From assembly GCF_008728855.1 (NCBI RefSeq), contig NZ_CP042906.1, forward strand, positions 2,604,001 to 2,668,000: a stretch of 64,000 nucleotides of DNA, read 5' to 3'. The notes beneath the pieces were generated by a model that did not search any database, was not told where the DNA came from, and worked only from the letters and a program-made list of their open reading frames with translations. Positions 29,085 to 40,981 of this stretch are shown here, piece by piece. Position numbers and translations under genes: made by a program. The DNA comes from Hypericibacter terrae (lineage in GTDB: Bacteria > Pseudomonadota > Alphaproteobacteria > Dongiales > Dongiaceae). Each line of letters opens with the position of its first letter. Within the stretch, counting starts at the first letter, position 1.

Positions 29085-29701
29085 GTGCGTCTCAATCACC
29101 GGGGCCTGCGGAGCCGCAGAGCTTCGTCTTCACGCCCGAGAACAAGGCCGAGGCCGAGAAGTTGATCGCGCGCTACCCCAAGGGGCGGCAGCAGAGCGCG
29201 GTCATGGGCCTGCTGTGGCTGGCCCAGCGGCAGAGCGGCGGCTGGCTGCCGCGCGCGGCGATGGAGCATGTGGCGGCCACCCTCGATATGGCGCCGATCC
29301 GCGTCTATGAGGTCGCCACCTTCTACACGATGTACAACCTCAAGCCGGTCGGGAAGCACCACATCCAGCTCTGCCGCACCACGCCCTGCTGGCTGCGCGG
29401 CTCGGATGCCCTGCGCGAGGTGTGCGAGAAGAAGCTCGGCATCGGCCTCAAGGAAGTGACGCCCGACGGCAAGTTCTCGCTGGTCGAGGTCGAATGCCTC
29501 GGCGCCTGCGTGAACGCGCCCATGATCCAGATCAACGACGATTTCTACGAGGACCTCGACGCCAAGTCGATGGAAGCGCTGCTCGACAAGCTGGCCCGGG
29601 GCGAGACGCCCAAGGTTGGCTCGCAGACCGGGCGGCAGGGATCGGCGCCCGAGGGCGGGCCGACGACCTTGTTGAACGCGGCGCCGAAGGCGGGGGAGTA
29701 G
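29081..29701 (+). CDS. nuoE: NADH-quinone oxidoreductase subunit E
   Basis: 206 residues, the 24-kDa-type thioredoxin-like subunit of the NADH-oxidising module. Binuclear cluster N1a ligands are visible as CRTTPC and [11 protein letters not shown]. The N-terminal helical part ([28 protein letters not shown]) is normal. A C-terminal tail of about 40 residues rich in Gly, Pro and Thr extends beyond the E. coli protein, as is common in alphaproteobacteria. The start overlaps the nuoD stop, and nuoF follows after 4 bp. Confidence 0.97.
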   Translation: MSASQSPGPAEPQSFVFTPENKAEAEKLIARYPKGRQQSAVMGLLWLAQRQSGGWLPRAAMEHVAATLDMAPIRVYEVATFYTMYNLKPVGKHHIQLCRTTPCWLRGSDALREVCEKKLGIGLKEVTPDGKFSLVEVECLGACVNAPMIQINDDFYEDLDAKSMEALLDKLARGETPKVGSQTGRQGSAPEGGPTTLLNAAPKAGE

Positions 29702-29705
29702 GGCG

Positions 29706-30995
<1,290 letters not shown>

Positions 30996-31003
30996 CCCCC
31001 GCA

Positions 31004-31282
31004 ATGAAGATCGAGCACCAGCGCGAAATCATGCAAGTCGTCGATGCGGACCTGTCGGGCTCGAGCTACCGGGACGCCAGCCTCGCCGGCACGACCTTCA
31101 ATGACGTGAATCTGACGGGCAGCCGCTTCGCCGACGTCAACATGCAGCGGGCGCACATCGAGGACGCGGACTTGTCCTCGGCCCATATCCGCAACTGCAA
31201 GCTGGCCGGGATGCAGATCGATGGCGTTCCGGTCGAAGCCATGCTCGAAGCCTACCGCGCGTCCGCCAAGGGACAGAAATAG
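31004..31282 (+). CDS. Pentapeptide-repeat protein inserted in the nuo operon
   Basis: 92 residues with about six to eight consecutive five-residue units of the A(D/N)Lxx type: DADLSGSSYRDASLAGTTF, NDVNLTGSRFADVNMQRAHI, EDADLSSAHIRNCKLAG. These should form a short right-handed quadrilateral beta-helix. There is no signal peptide or membrane segment, so it is cytoplasmic. It lies 8 bp after nuoF and 2 bp before nuoG, so it is co-transcribed with complex I subunits. The function is not known: it could assist assembly of the NADH module or be a neutral insertion. Base composition matches the neighbours, so recent transfer is not evident. Confidence 0.8.
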   Translation: MKIEHQREIMQVVDADLSGSSYRDASLAGTTFNDVNLTGSRFADVNMQRAHIEDADLSSAHIRNCKLAGMQIDGVPVEAMLEAYRASAKGQK

Positions 31283-31284
31283 CC

Positions 31285-33348
31285 ATGCCGAAACTGACCA
31301 TCGACGGCCAACTGATCGAGGTCCCGGCGGGCCTGACCGTGCTTCAGGCCTGCGAGATTGCCGGGGCCGAGATCCCGCGCTTCTGCTATCACGAGCGCCT
31401 GTCGGTCGCCGGCAATTGCCGCATGTGCCTGGTCGAGATGGAGAAGTCGCCCAAGCCGATCGCCTCCTGCGCGATGCCGGTGGCCGAAGGCATGGTGATC
31501 AAGACCGACACGCCGCTGGTGCAGAAGGCGCGCAACGGGGTGATGGAGTTCCTGCTGATCAACCATCCGCTCGATTGCCCGATCTGCGACCAGGGCGGCG
31601 AGTGCGACCTGCAGGACCAGGCCATGGCCTTCGGCTATGACCGCAGCCGCTACCGCGAGCCCAAGCGCGGCGTGACCGACAAGGATTTCGGGCCGCTGAT
31701 CAAGACTGCGATGACCCGCTGCATCCAATGCACGCGCTGCATCCGCTTCTCGACCGAGATCGCCGGCGTCCAGATGATGGGCGCGGCCGGCCGCGGCGAA
31801 CATATGGAAGTCATTACCTATGTCGGCGAAGCGATCAATTCCGAGCTCTCCGGCAATCTGATCGACATCTGCCCGGTAGGCGCGCTGCTCTCCAAGCCCT
31901 ATGCCTTCAGCGCCCGGCCCTGGGAGTTGGTGAAGACCGAATCCATCGATGTGCTCGACGCCGTCGGCAGCGCCATCCGGATCGACAGCCGCGGCCGCGA
32001 GGTCATGCGCGTGCTGCCGCGCCTCAACGAGGCGGTCAACGAGGAATGGATCGCGGACAAGACCCGCTTCGCCTGCGACGGGCTGAAGCGCCAGCGGCTC
32101 GACCGGCCCTATCTGCGCCAGGGCGGCAAGCTGGTGCCCGTGAGCTGGACCGAAGCCTTCGACGCCATCGCCAAGCGCCTGGACGGCGTACCCGGCGCGC
32201 GCATTGCCGCGATCGCCGGGGATCTGTCCGACCTTGAATCCATGTATGCGCTGAAAGGCCTGATGGGGGCGCTGGGCTCGGCCAACATCGATTGCCGGCA
32301 GGACGGCGCCGCCATCGATCCCTCGACCCGCGCCGGCTATCTCTTCAATTCCGGCATCGCCGGGATCGAGCAGTCGGACCTCTGCCTGCTGATCGGCACC
32401 AACCCGCGCTGGGAAGCGCCGCTCATCAATGCCCGGCTGCGCAAGCGCCATGTCATGGGCAATTTCAAGATCGCCTCGATCGGGCCCGCCACCAACCTGA
32501 CCTATCCGGTCGAGACGCTCGGCGCCGGCCCCGACACGCTGGCCGCCATCGTCGAGGGACGCCATCCCTTCGCGGAACGCCTCAAGGCCGCCAAGAAGCC
32601 GATGCTGATCCTGGGGCAGGGGGCGCTGACGCGCGCCGACGGCCCCGCGATCCTGGCGCTCGCGCGCCAGCTGGCCGAGAACGCCAGCATGGTCCGCGAG
32701 GACTGGAACGGCTTCAACATGCTCCACACCGCGGCAGCGCGGGTGGGGGCGCTCGATATCGGCTTCGTGCCGGGCTCGGGCGGGCGCGACGTGAAGGAGA
32801 TCATGGAAGGCGCCGCGAGCGGCGCCATCGACGTGGTCTATCTCCTGGGCGCCGACGAGATCGACATGAACCGCCTAGGCAAGGCCTTCGTGATCTATCA
32901 GGGCCATCACGGCGATGCCGGCGCCCACCGCGCCGACGTCATCCTGCCGGGCGCGGCTTATCCCGAGAAGAACGCGACCTACGTCAACACGGAGGGGCGG
33001 GTGCAGCAGGCACGGCTCGCCACCTTCGCGCCGGGCGATGCGTGCGAGGATTGGACCATCCTCCGGGCGCTCTCCGACCGGCTCGGCCGCAAGCTGCCCT
33101 TCGACAGCCTCGACCAGCTGCGCCAGCAGCTCTTCAAGCAGTTCCCGGACCTCGCGGCGCTCGACGGGAAGCCGACGGCGGCCTGGGGCCCATTCGGCAA
33201 GGCCGGCAGCGTTGACAACGCGCCGTTCCGTCTGCCCATCGACAATTTCTATATGACCGACCCGATCAGCCGCGCCTCGGCCACCATGGCGGCCTGCAGC
33301 GCGGCCTTCCTGAACGGATCGGAAGGCAAGACGGGCACCCATGACTGA
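31285..33348 (+). CDS. nuoG: NADH-quinone oxidoreductase subunit G
   Basis: 687 residues, the 75-kDa-type iron-sulfur subunit. N-terminal ferredoxin-like part: N1b ligands in [20 protein letters not shown]5 ligands (including a His) in [18 protein letters not shown], and N4 ligands in [12 protein letters not shown] with the distal Cys in DICPVGAL. The C-terminal half is a molybdopterin-oxidoreductase-like domain without cofactor function ([24 protein letters not shown]-type segment). No cluster N7 motif is apparent. Its end overlaps nuoH by 8 bp. Confidence 0.97.
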   Translation: MPKLTIDGQLIEVPAGLTVLQACEIAGAEIPRFCYHERLSVAGNCRMCLVEMEKSPKPIASCAMPVAEGMVIKTDTPLVQKARNGVMEFLLINHPLDCPICDQGGECDLQDQAMAFGYDRSRYREPKRGVTDKDFGPLIKTAMTRCIQCTRCIRFSTEIAGVQMMGAAGRGEHMEVITYVGEAINSELSGNLIDICPVGALLSKPYAFSARPWELVKTESIDVLDAVGSAIRIDSRGREVMRVLPRLNEAVNEEWIADKTRFACDGLKRQRLDRPYLRQGGKLVPVSWTEAFDAIAKRLDGVPGARIAAIAGDLSDLESMYALKGLMGALGSANIDCRQDGAAIDPSTRAGYLFNSGIAGIEQSDLCLLIGTNPRWEAPLINARLRKRHVMGNFKIASIGPATNLTYPVETLGAGPDTLAAIVEGRHPFAERLKAAKKPMLILGQGALTRADGPAILALARQLAENASMVREDWNGFNMLHTAAARVGALDIGFVPGSGGRDVKEIMEGAASGAIDVVYLLGADEIDMNRLGKAFVIYQGHHGDAGAHRADVILPGAAYPEKNATYVNTEGRVQQARLATFAPGDACEDWTILRALSDRLGRKLPFDSLDQLRQQLFKQFPDLAALDGKPTAAWGPFGKAGSVDNAPFRLPIDNFYMTDPISRASATMAACSAAFLNGSEGKTGTHD

Positions 33349-34369
33349 TTTCTTCATCAATTATCTCGGGCTTTATCTCGGCACCTTTGTCGCCCTGGTG
33401 CTGCTGATCCTCTTCATCGTGGTGCCCTTGTTGGGAGCGGTCGCCTATCTGACCTATGCGGAGCGCAAGGTGATGGCGGCGATGCAGCTGCGCCGCGGCC
33501 CCAATGTGGTCGGCCCCTTCGGCCTGGGGCAGCCAATCGCCGACGGGCTGAAGCTGCTGTTCAAGGAAACCATCATCCCGACCGGCGCCAACCGCGTGGT
33601 GTTCATCGCGGCGCCGATGCTGACCTTCATCCTGGCGCTGGTCGCCTGGGCGGTGATTCCGTTCGATGAAGGCATGGTGCTCGCCAACATCAATGTCGGC
33701 ATCCTCTATCTTTTCGCGATCTCCTCGCTCGGCGTCTATGGCATCGTCATGGCGGGTTGGGCCAGCAACTCGAAATACCCCTTCCTGGGCGCGCTGCGAT
33801 CGGCGGCGCAGATGGTCTCCTACGAGGTCTCGATCGGCTTCGTGATCGTGACGGTGCTGCTCTGCGTGGGCTCGCTCAATCTCTCGGCCATCGTCGACGC
33901 GCAGCGAACGGTGTGGTTTTGCATCCCGCTGTTCCCGATGTTCGTGATCTTTTTCATCTCGGCCCTGGCGGAAACCAACCGCGCCCCCTTCGATCTGCCG
34001 GAATCGGAATCCGAACTGGTGGCGGGATATTTCTCCGAATATTCGTCGATGACCTTCGCGCTCTTCTTCCTCGGCGAATATGCCAACATGATCCTGATGA
34101 GCGCCTCGACCACGGTGCTCTTCCTCGGCGGCTGGCTGCCGCCGGTGGGGATCGCGCCCTTCACCTGGATTCCGGGCTGGATCTGGTTCTTCCTGAAGAT
34201 CTCGCTGGTCCTGTTCGGCTTCCTCTGGGTCCGCGCCACCTTCCCGCGCTACCGCTACGACCAGCTGATGCGGCTGGGCTGGAAGGTCTTTCTGCCGTTC
34301 ACGCTGTTCTGGGTGGTGCTGACGGCCGGCGTCCTGGTGACGTTCGGCTGGCTGCCCCATCACGGTTGA
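33341..34369 (+). CDS. nuoH: NADH-quinone oxidoreductase subunit H
   Basis: 342 residues with about eight transmembrane helices. NuoH (ND1-type) joins the hydrophilic arm to the membrane arm and lines the quinone channel. The acidic loop [20 protein letters not shown] and the early [16 protein letters not shown] are diagnostic. The start lies inside the end of nuoG (8-bp overlap). The 67-bp gap to nuoI contains no gene; nuoI has GAGAGAGGA upstream. Confidence 0.98.
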   Translation: MTDFFINYLGLYLGTFVALVLLILFIVVPLLGAVAYLTYAERKVMAAMQLRRGPNVVGPFGLGQPIADGLKLLFKETIIPTGANRVVFIAAPMLTFILALVAWAVIPFDEGMVLANINVGILYLFAISSLGVYGIVMAGWASNSKYPFLGALRSAAQMVSYEVSIGFVIVTVLLCVGSLNLSAIVDAQRTVWFCIPLFPMFVIFFISALAETNRAPFDLPESESELVAGYFSEYSSMTFALFFLGEYANMILMSASTTVLFLGGWLPPVGIAPFTWIPGWIWFFLKISLVLFGFLWVRATFPRYRYDQLMRLGWKVFLPFTLFWVVLTAGVLVTFGWLPHHG

Positions 34370-34436
34370 GGAGCCGGGAGAGGGGCGTTCCGCCCTCGGG
34401 TCCCGGGTTCTCGAGAGTTAGAGAGAGGATTGTCTC

Positions 34437-34925
34437 ATGTCCGTCCTGCAACGCAGCGCCAAGTCCCTGCTGCTGTCCGAGCTGCTCTCGGGCCTTGGAC
34501 TGACTTTCCGCTACATGTTCCGCCCGCGGGTCACGATCAATTATCCCTATGAGAAGGGTCCGCTCAGCCCGCGCTTCCGGGGCGAGCATGCGCTGCGCCG
34601 CTATCCGAACGGCGAAGAGCGCTGCATCGCCTGCAAGCTCTGTGAGGCGATCTGCCCGGCCCAGGCCATCACCATCGAGGGCGAGCCCCGGGACGACGGC
34701 AGCCGGCGCACCACGCGCTACGACATCGACATGACCAAATGCATCTACTGCGGCCTCTGCCAGGAGGCCTGCCCGGTCGATGCCATCGTCGAGGGCCCGA
34801 ACTACGAGTTCGCGACGGAGACCCATGAGGAGCTGCTCTACAACAAGCAGAAGCTGCTCGAGAACGGCGATCGGTGGGAGTCGCAGCTCGCGGCCAACAT
34901 CATCGCCGATGCGCCTTATCGGTGA
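34437..34925 (+). CDS. nuoI: NADH-quinone oxidoreductase subunit I
   Basis: 162 residues, the 23-kDa TYKY-type subunit carrying two [4Fe-4S] clusters (N6a and N6b). Both motifs are intact: [16 protein letters not shown] and [16 protein letters not shown]. The N-terminal amphipathic segment ([19 protein letters not shown]) contacts the membrane arm. The start [15 protein letters not shown] is family-like. A 163-bp gap with GC-rich palindromes separates it from nuoJ. Confidence 0.98.
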   Translation: MSVLQRSAKSLLLSELLSGLGLTFRYMFRPRVTINYPYEKGPLSPRFRGEHALRRYPNGEERCIACKLCEAICPAQAITIEGEPRDDGSRRTTRYDIDMTKCIYCGLCQEACPVDAIVEGPNYEFATETHEELLYNKQKLLENGDRWESQLAANIIADAPYR

Positions 34926-34964
34926 GAGGGAAGATGTCCAAGACCGAGTTTTCCCCCTCCGTGG

Positions 34965-35036
34965 CCCTCCCCTTCGAGGGGGGAGGGGATAAGAGGAGCA
35001 GTTTTATTTCCTCCCCCTGCAAGGGGAAGGGTGAGG
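34965..35036. repeat. GC-rich palindromic intergenic repeat (copy 2) within the nuo operon
   Basis: Two neighbouring hairpins lie between nuoI and nuoJ: CCCTCCCC (34965-34972) with GGGGAGGG (34980-34987), and CCCCT-GCA-AGGGG around 35013-35026, followed by a purine run. They resemble the elements at 12117-12216, suggesting one dispersed REP-type family. This is the only large gap in the nuo operon, so the element was probably inserted there and may affect RNA processing between the proximal and distal nuo genes. Confidence 0.5.
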
Positions 35037-35088
35037 GAGGGGGCTGCGCCGCTGCCCGCCGCCCGGCCGCCCAGACCAGGACCCGCCC

Positions 35089-35694
35089 ATGATCGTCCAA
35101 TCGCTCGCCTTCTATCTCTTCGCGGCCATCACGCTGGCTTCCGGCGTGATGGTGATCGCGTCGCGCAACCCGGTCCATTCGGTGTTGTTCCTGATCCTGG
35201 CCTTCTTCAACTCGGCCGGCCTCTTCATCCTGATGGGCGCCGAGTTCCTGGCCATGATCCTGATCGTGGTCTATGTCGGCGCCGTCGCCGTGCTGTTCCT
35301 GTTCGTCGTCATGATGCTCGATATCAATTTCGCCGAGCTCCGCAGCGGTTTCGCGACCTATCTCCCGATCGGCGGCTTCATCGGGCTGATCCTGGTGGCT
35401 GAGCTGCTGATCGTGGTCGGCGCCTGGGTGATCGCACCGGGGGCACCGCAGGCGTCGGTTTCACCCACGCCCTCGGGCGTGACCAACACCCATGCCCTGG
35501 GGCAGGTGCTCTATACCGACTATTTCTACCTGTTCCAGACGGCGGGCCTGATCCTGCTGGTCGCCATGGTCGGCGCCATCGTGCTGACGCTCCGCCGTCG
35601 CGACGTGCGCCGGCAGTCGATCTCGCGCCAGGTGTCGCGCCGGGCCTCGGAAACGCTTGAAGTCAAGGACGTGCCGACGGGGAGCGGCGTCTAA
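35089..35694 (+). CDS. nuoJ: NADH-quinone oxidoreductase subunit J
   Basis: 201 residues with five predicted transmembrane helices. It is the ND6-type membrane subunit. ASRNPVHSVLFLILAFFNSAGLF and the conserved ILIVVYVGAVAVLFLFVVMML block with its central glycine and acidic region identify it. The C-terminal 30 residues are basic and cytoplasmic. The ATG lies after the GC-rich repeat, with little Shine-Dalgarno signal visible, so translation may depend on the preceding structure. nuoK follows after 3 bp. Confidence 0.97.
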   Translation: MIVQSLAFYLFAAITLASGVMVIASRNPVHSVLFLILAFFNSAGLFILMGAEFLAMILIVVYVGAVAVLFLFVVMMLDINFAELRSGFATYLPIGGFIGLILVAELLIVVGAWVIAPGAPQASVSPTPSGVTNTHALGQVLYTDYFYLFQTAGLILLVAMVGAIVLTLRRRDVRRQSISRQVSRRASETLEVKDVPTGSGV

Positions 35695-35697
35695 GCC

Positions 35698-36006
35698 ATG
35701 CAGATCGGTCTCAGTCATTATCTTGCCGTCGCCGCGATCCTGTTCGCGCTGGGCTTCTTCGGCATTTTCCTCAACCGGAAGAACGTGATCATCATCCTGA
35801 TGTCGATCGAGCTGATGCTGCTGGCCGTCAATATCAACCTGGTTTCGTTCTCGGTCTTCCTCAACGACATGGTCGGCCAGGTCTTCGCCATGTTCGTGTT
35901 GACGGTCGCGGCGGCCGAGGCGGCGATCGGCCTGGCGATCCTGGTGGTCTATTTCCGCAACCGGGGATCGATCGCCGTCGAAGACATCAACATGATGAAG
36001 GGTTGA
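35698..36006 (+). CDS. nuoK: NADH-quinone oxidoreductase subunit K
   Basis: 102 residues and three transmembrane helices, ND4L-type. The conserved membrane glutamates are in [18 protein letters not shown] and in the third helix segment [16 protein letters not shown]; both contribute to proton translocation. Length and start are canonical. It is spaced 3 bp from nuoJ and 6 bp from nuoL. Confidence 0.98.
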   Translation: MQIGLSHYLAVAAILFALGFFGIFLNRKNVIIILMSIELMLLAVNINLVSFSVFLNDMVGQVFAMFVLTVAAAEAAIGLAILVVYFRNRGSIAVEDINMMKG

Positions 36007-36012
36007 GCGGCC

Positions 36013-37959
36013 ATGGATGTCGCTATCGTCTTCCTGCCGCTTCTGGCCGCGGTCATCGCCGGCTGTTTCGGCCGGCTGATCGGGGATCGCGCCTCGCAAT
36101 TCGTGACCTGCGGCGCGCTGCTGATCTCAGCCGTCCTGGCGGGCTTCGTGTTTGTCGACGTGGCGTTCGACGGCAATGTGCGCACCACCGAGCTCTTCAC
36201 CTGGTTCAAGTCGGGCGAGTTCACCACGTCCTGGACGATCCATGTCGACACGCTCACCGCCGTCATGCTGGTGGTGGTGACCGGTGTCTCCTCGATGGTC
36301 CATGTCTATTCGGTCGGCTACATGGCCGAAGACAGCTCGATTCCGCGCTTCATGGCCTATCTCAGCCTCTTCACTTTCTTCATGCTGATGCTGGTGACGG
36401 CCAGCGACTTCATGCAGCTGTTCTTCGGCTGGGAAGGGGTGGGGCTCTGCTCCTACCTGCTGATCGGCTTCTGGTACGACCGGCCCGCGGCCAATGCCGC
36501 GGCGATCAAGGCCTTCATCGTCAACCGGGTCGGCGATTTCGGTTTCGCGCTCGGCATCATGGGCGTGTTCCTGGTGTTCCGGTCGGTCGACTTCGCCACC
36601 GTCTTCGGCGCCGCGCCGTCGATGGTCGGCACCTCGATCGACTTCCTCGGCATGAAGGTGGACACCATGACCACCCTCTGCCTGCTGCTGTTCGTGGGCG
36701 CCATGGGCAAGTCGGCGCAACTCGGGCTCCATACCTGGCTGCCGGACGCGATGGAAGGCCCGACCCCGGTCTCGGCCCTGATCCATGCCGCCACCATGGT
36801 GACGGCCGGCGTCTTCATGGTCTGCCGTCTCTCGCCGATGTTCGAGCTGGCGCCTCATGCGCTGGCCGTCGTCACCATCGTCGGCGCCTCGACCGCGATC
36901 TTCGCCGCGACCATCGGGCTCTGCCAGAACGACATCAAGCGCGTCATCGCCTATTCGACCTGCAGCCAGCTCGGCTACATGTTCTTCGCCGCCGGCGTCT
37001 CGGCCTACGGCGCGGCGATGTTCCACCTCTTCACCCACGCCTTCTTCAAGGCGCTGCTGTTCCTCGGCTCCGGCTCCGTGATCCACGCCATGCATCACGA
37101 GCAGGACATGCGCAAGATGGGCGGGATCTGGAAGCTGATCCCGATCACCTATGCCCTGATGTGGATCGGCAGCCTGGCGCTCGCCGGCATCGGTATCCCG
37201 GGCGTGTTCGGCTTCGCCGGCTTCTACTCCAAGGACATCATGGTGGAGTCGGCCTGGGCGGCCCACAGCGGGGTGGGGCAATATGCCTTCTGGCTCGGCA
37301 TCGCCGCGGCGCTGATGACCGCCTTCTATTCATGGCGCCTGCTGCTCATGACCTTCCATGGCAAGCCGCATGCGGACCATCACACCATGGAGCATGTCCA
37401 TGAATCGCCCTGGGTGATGCTGGTACCGCTGTTCGTGCTGGCGATCGGCGCCACCTTCGGCGGCATCGTCTTCTATGATTACTTCGTCGGCCACCACATG
37501 GCCGCGTTCTGGGGCGGCTCCCTGAAGGTTCTCGAAGGCCACGACACGATCGAGGCGGCCCATGAATCGCCGCTCTGGGTCGAGTTGGCGCCTCTGGCGA
37601 TGGGCCTCGTCGGCATCGCGCTCGCCTATCTGTTCTACAGCTTGCGGCCGGAGCTGCCGGCGACGATGGTGCGGAATTTCGGCGCGATCTACCGCTTCCT
37701 CTACAACAAGTGGTATTTCGACGAGCTCTACGACTTCCTGTTCGTTCGTCCGGCGCATTATCTCGCCTATGGCCTCTGGAAACAGGGCGATGGCGCGTTG
37801 ATCGACGGGCTGGGGCCCGACGGCGTCTCGGCCGTGACCCGGAATCTGGCCCGGCGGGCCGGACGGCTCCAGTCCGGTTACGTCTATCACTACGCGTTCG
37901 TCATGCTGATCGGCGTGGTCCTGTTCATCACCTGGTATCTCTTCGTGCAGGCGCGCTAG
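36013..37959 (+). CDS. nuoL: NADH-quinone oxidoreductase subunit L
   Basis: 648 residues, the ND5-type antiporter-like proton pump subunit at the end of the membrane arm. About 16 transmembrane helices are expected, including the long lateral amphipathic helix near the C-terminus. Diagnostic segments are FFGWEGVGLCSYLLIGFWY with the key membrane Glu, KSAQLGLHTWLPDAMEGPTPVSALIHAATMVTAG with the Lys and His residues, and HAFFKALLFLGSGSVIH. Normal length. It precedes nuoM by 3 bp. Confidence 0.98.
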   Translation: MDVAIVFLPLLAAVIAGCFGRLIGDRASQFVTCGALLISAVLAGFVFVDVAFDGNVRTTELFTWFKSGEFTTSWTIHVDTLTAVMLVVVTGVSSMVHVYSVGYMAEDSSIPRFMAYLSLFTFFMLMLVTASDFMQLFFGWEGVGLCSYLLIGFWYDRPAANAAAIKAFIVNRVGDFGFALGIMGVFLVFRSVDFATVFGAAPSMVGTSIDFLGMKVDTMTTLCLLLFVGAMGKSAQLGLHTWLPDAMEGPTPVSALIHAATMVTAGVFMVCRLSPMFELAPHALAVVTIVGASTAIFAATIGLCQNDIKRVIAYSTCSQLGYMFFAAGVSAYGAAMFHLFTHAFFKALLFLGSGSVIHAMHHEQDMRKMGGIWKLIPITYALMWIGSLALAGIGIPGVFGFAGFYSKDIMVESAWAAHSGVGQYAFWLGIAAALMTAFYSWRLLLMTFHGKPHADHHTMEHVHESPWVMLVPLFVLAIGATFGGIVFYDYFVGHHMAAFWGGSLKVLEGHDTIEAAHESPLWVELAPLAMGLVGIALAYLFYSLRPELPATMVRNFGAIYRFLYNKWYFDELYDFLFVRPAHYLAYGLWKQGDGALIDGLGPDGVSAVTRNLARRAGRLQSGYVYHYAFVMLIGVVLFITWYLFVQAR

Positions 37960-37962
37960 ATC

Positions 37963-39519
37963 ATGTTCAGCGGTCTCCCCATCCTCTCGCTCGTCACGTT
38001 CCTGCCGCTGGTAGGGGCCTTCTTCATTTTTCTGATCCGCGGCGAGCCCGAGGTCGTCGCGCGCAATGCCCGCAATGTGGCGCTCCTGACCTCGGTCGTG
38101 ACCTTCCTGCTGTCGCTCGAGCTCTGGTTCGGATTCGACCGCGGCAGCGCCGACTTCCAGTTCGTCGAGAAGGCCGACTGGATCCCGCAGTTCGGGATCG
38201 CCTATCACATGGGCGTGGACGGCATCTCGGTCCTGTTCGTGCTGCTGTCGACCCTGCTGACGCCGATCTGCATCCTGTCGAGCTGGGAAGCCATCACGGT
38301 TCGCGTCAAGGAATACATGATCGCGTTCCTTGCGCTCGAGACGCTGATGGTGGGCATGTTCTGCGCCCTCGATTTCGTGGTCTTCTACATGTTCTTCGAA
38401 GGCGTCCTGATCCCGATGTTCCTGATCATCGGGATCTGGGGCGGGCCGCGGCGCGTCTATGCTTCCTTCAAGTTCTTCCTCTATACGCTTCTGGGTTCGG
38501 TGCTGATGCTGCTGGCGATCCTCGCCATCTATTTCGAGCTGCACACGACCGATATCCCGACCGCCCTGGTTCACCAGTTCGCGCCGTCCCTGCAGACCTG
38601 GTTGTGGCTGGCCTTCTTCGCTTCCTTCGCGGTCAAGGTGCCGATGTGGCCGGTCCATACCTGGCTGCCCGATGCCCATGTCGAAGCGCCGACGGCGGGC
38701 TCGGTCATTCTGGCGGGCGTCCTGTTGAAGATGGGCGCCTATGGCTTCATCCGTTTTTCGGTCCCCATGCTGCCCGACGGATCGGCCTTTTTCACGCCGC
38801 TGATCTATACCCTTTCGTTCATTGCGGTGATCTATGCCTCGCTGGTGGCGCTGGCCCAGGAGGACATGAAGAAGCTGATTGCCTATTCCTCCGTGGCTCA
38901 TATGGGTTTCGTCACGGTCGGCATCTTCACCCTGACCCAGCAGGGCATCGAAGGCGCGCTGTTCCAGATGCTCAGCCACGGCATCGTGTCGAGCGCGCTC
39001 TTCTTGTGCGTCGGCGTGGTCTATGACCGCATGCACAGCCGCGAGATCGCGCGCTATGGCGGCCTGGTCCATCGCATGCCCCGCTATGCCGCGGCATTTA
39101 TGCTCTTCATGCTGGCCTCGGTCGGGCTGCCCGGCACCAGCGGATTCATCGGCGAGTTCCTGGTCATGGTCGGCGCCTTCCAGGCCAGCAGCTGGGTCGC
39201 CTTCCTGATCGCGACCGGCATGATCCTGGGCGCCGCCTACATGCTGTGGCTCTATCGGCGCATCATCTTCGGCAAGCTCGAAAAACCCGATCTGCAGTCG
39301 ATCCTGGATCTGAGCTGGCGCGAGGTCGCCGTCTTCGCGCCGCTGGCGGTGCTGGTGCTCTGGATGGGCATCTACCCCGTCTCCTTCCTGGAGTTCATGT
39401 CGCCCACGGTCGAGAAACTGCTGGCCCAGCATCAGGCGGCGTTATCCAGCCCGCCGGCGCCAGGCATGGCGGACATGATCCAGAGTTCCTGGAAGACCTT
39501 GACCATGGCCTTGGACTAA
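37963..39519 (+). CDS. nuoM: NADH-quinone oxidoreductase subunit M
   Basis: 518 residues, the ND4-type antiporter-like subunit with about 14 transmembrane helices. The segments [19 protein letters not shown] (pump Glu), [25 protein letters not shown] and [10 protein letters not shown] are typical. Normal length for alphaproteobacteria. It is 16 bp before nuoN. Confidence 0.98.
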   Translation: MFSGLPILSLVTFLPLVGAFFIFLIRGEPEVVARNARNVALLTSVVTFLLSLELWFGFDRGSADFQFVEKADWIPQFGIAYHMGVDGISVLFVLLSTLLTPICILSSWEAITVRVKEYMIAFLALETLMVGMFCALDFVVFYMFFEGVLIPMFLIIGIWGGPRRVYASFKFFLYTLLGSVLMLLAILAIYFELHTTDIPTALVHQFAPSLQTWLWLAFFASFAVKVPMWPVHTWLPDAHVEAPTAGSVILAGVLLKMGAYGFIRFSVPMLPDGSAFFTPLIYTLSFIAVIYASLVALAQEDMKKLIAYSSVAHMGFVTVGIFTLTQQGIEGALFQMLSHGIVSSALFLCVGVVYDRMHSREIARYGGLVHRMPRYAAAFMLFMLASVGLPGTSGFIGEFLVMVGAFQASSWVAFLIATGMILGAAYMLWLYRRIIFGKLEKPDLQSILDLSWREVAVFAPLAVLVLWMGIYPVSFLEFMSPTVEKLLAQHQAALSSPPAPGMADMIQSSWKTLTMALD

Positions 39520-39535
39520 GGGGAAGACGCGCATC

Positions 39536-40981
39536 ATGAATCAATCTCTTCTCCTGGCTCTGCCCGAGATCGTGATCGCCGCTTCGGGGCTGCTGCTGCT
39601 GATGTTCGGCGTGTTTCGCCGCGGTGTTTCCACCCGCGCCGTCTCCTGGCTGGTGGTCGCGGTCCTGATCGTCGCCACGATCCTGGTGCTGACGGCGCCC
39701 GGCCAGACCGGCCATGCGTTCGGTGGCCTGTTCGTCACCGACCGGTATGCCGTCTTCGTCAAGGTTCTGGTGCTGCTGTCGGCCGCGGTCGCGATGATCA
39801 TGTCGCTGGGCTATATCGAGCGCGAGCAGATGGCGCAATTCGAGTTCCCCGTGCTGCTGCTGTTCTCCACGCTCGGCATGATGCTGATGATTTCGGCCAA
39901 CGATCTCATCTCGCTCTATGTCGGCCTCGAACTGCAGAGCCTGGCGCTCTATGTGATCGCCGCCTTCCGCCGCGACACGATCCGCTCCACCGAGGCAGGC
40001 CTCAAATATTTCGTTCTCAGCGCCCTCAGCTCCGCCATGCTGCTCTATGGCAGCTCGCTGATCTATGGTTTCGCCGGCACGACGAAATTCGACGGACTGG
40101 CCACGCTGCTCGCCGGACTGGGAGGGGCGCAGCCTTCGCTGGGCCTGATCGTCGGGCTCGTGTTCCTGATTGCGGGACTGGCCTTCAAGGTCTCGGCGTT
40201 TCCCTTCCATATGTGGACGCCCGACGTCTATGAAGGGGCGCCGACGCCGGTGACCGCCTTCTTCTCCATGGCGCCCAAAGTTGCCGCCATCGGCCTTTTC
40301 GGCCGCGTGCTGATCGGACCGTTCGGGTCGGCGATCGGCGATTGGCAGCAGATCATCTGGTTCATCTCCTTCGCCTCGATGGCGTTCGGCGCGGTCGCGG
40401 CCATCAATCAGCGCAACATCAAACGGCTGATGGCCTACAGCTCGATCGCCAATGTCGGCTACGCCCTGGTGGGCCTCGCCGCAGGAACGCCCGAAGGCCT
40501 CAGCGGCATGCTGATCTACATGGCGATCTATGTCGTGATGAATGCAGGCGCCTTCGCCGTCATCCTGGCGATGCGCCAGCAGGGCCGCATGGTCGAGGGT
40601 CTCTCGGACCTGGCCGGCTTGGGCAAGACCCAGCCGCTGGTGGCGGCATCGTTCGCGATCTACATGTTCTCGCTGGCCGGCATTCCGCCGCTGGCGGGCT
40701 TCTTCGGGAAATTCTTCGTCTTCCGGGCCGCGATCAATGCCGGACTCTATTGGCTTGCGGTCCTGGGCGTGCTGGCAAGCGTGGTGGGCGCCTTCTATTA
40801 CATCCGCATCGTCAAGATCATGTATTTCGACGAGCCGCGCGAAGGCTTCGACAAGCCGGTGGAATGGGAGCTGGCGGGGGTCCTGACCGTGTCGGCCCTG
40901 GCCCTTCTCCTCTTCTTCCTTCTGCCCTTGCCGCTGCTGGCCGGGGCCGATACGGCCGCGGCCGCGCTGTTCCACGGATGA
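39536..40981 (+). CDS. nuoN: NADH-quinone oxidoreductase subunit N
   Basis: 481 residues, the ND2-type antiporter-like subunit, 14 transmembrane helices. The segments SLYVGLELQSLALYVIAAF, FKVSAFPFHMWTPDVYEGAPTPVTAF and YSSIANVGYALVGLAAG identify it. The last nuo gene; its stop overlaps the birA start (ATGA), so the following cofactor genes are coupled to the operon. That nuoN-birA-coaX order is common in alphaproteobacteria. Confidence 0.98.
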   Translation: MNQSLLLALPEIVIAASGLLLLMFGVFRRGVSTRAVSWLVVAVLIVATILVLTAPGQTGHAFGGLFVTDRYAVFVKVLVLLSAAVAMIMSLGYIEREQMAQFEFPVLLLFSTLGMMLMISANDLISLYVGLELQSLALYVIAAFRRDTIRSTEAGLKYFVLSALSSAMLLYGSSLIYGFAGTTKFDGLATLLAGLGGAQPSLGLIVGLVFLIAGLAFKVSAFPFHMWTPDVYEGAPTPVTAFFSMAPKVAAIGLFGRVLIGPFGSAIGDWQQIIWFISFASMAFGAVAAINQRNIKRLMAYSSIANVGYALVGLAAGTPEGLSGMLIYMAIYVVMNAGAFAVILAMRQQGRMVEGLSDLAGLGKTQPLVAASFAIYMFSLAGIPPLAGFFGKFFVFRAAINAGLYWLAVLGVLASVVGAFYYIRIVKIMYFDEPREGFDKPVEWELAGVLTVSALALLLFFLLPLPLLAGADTAAAALFHG

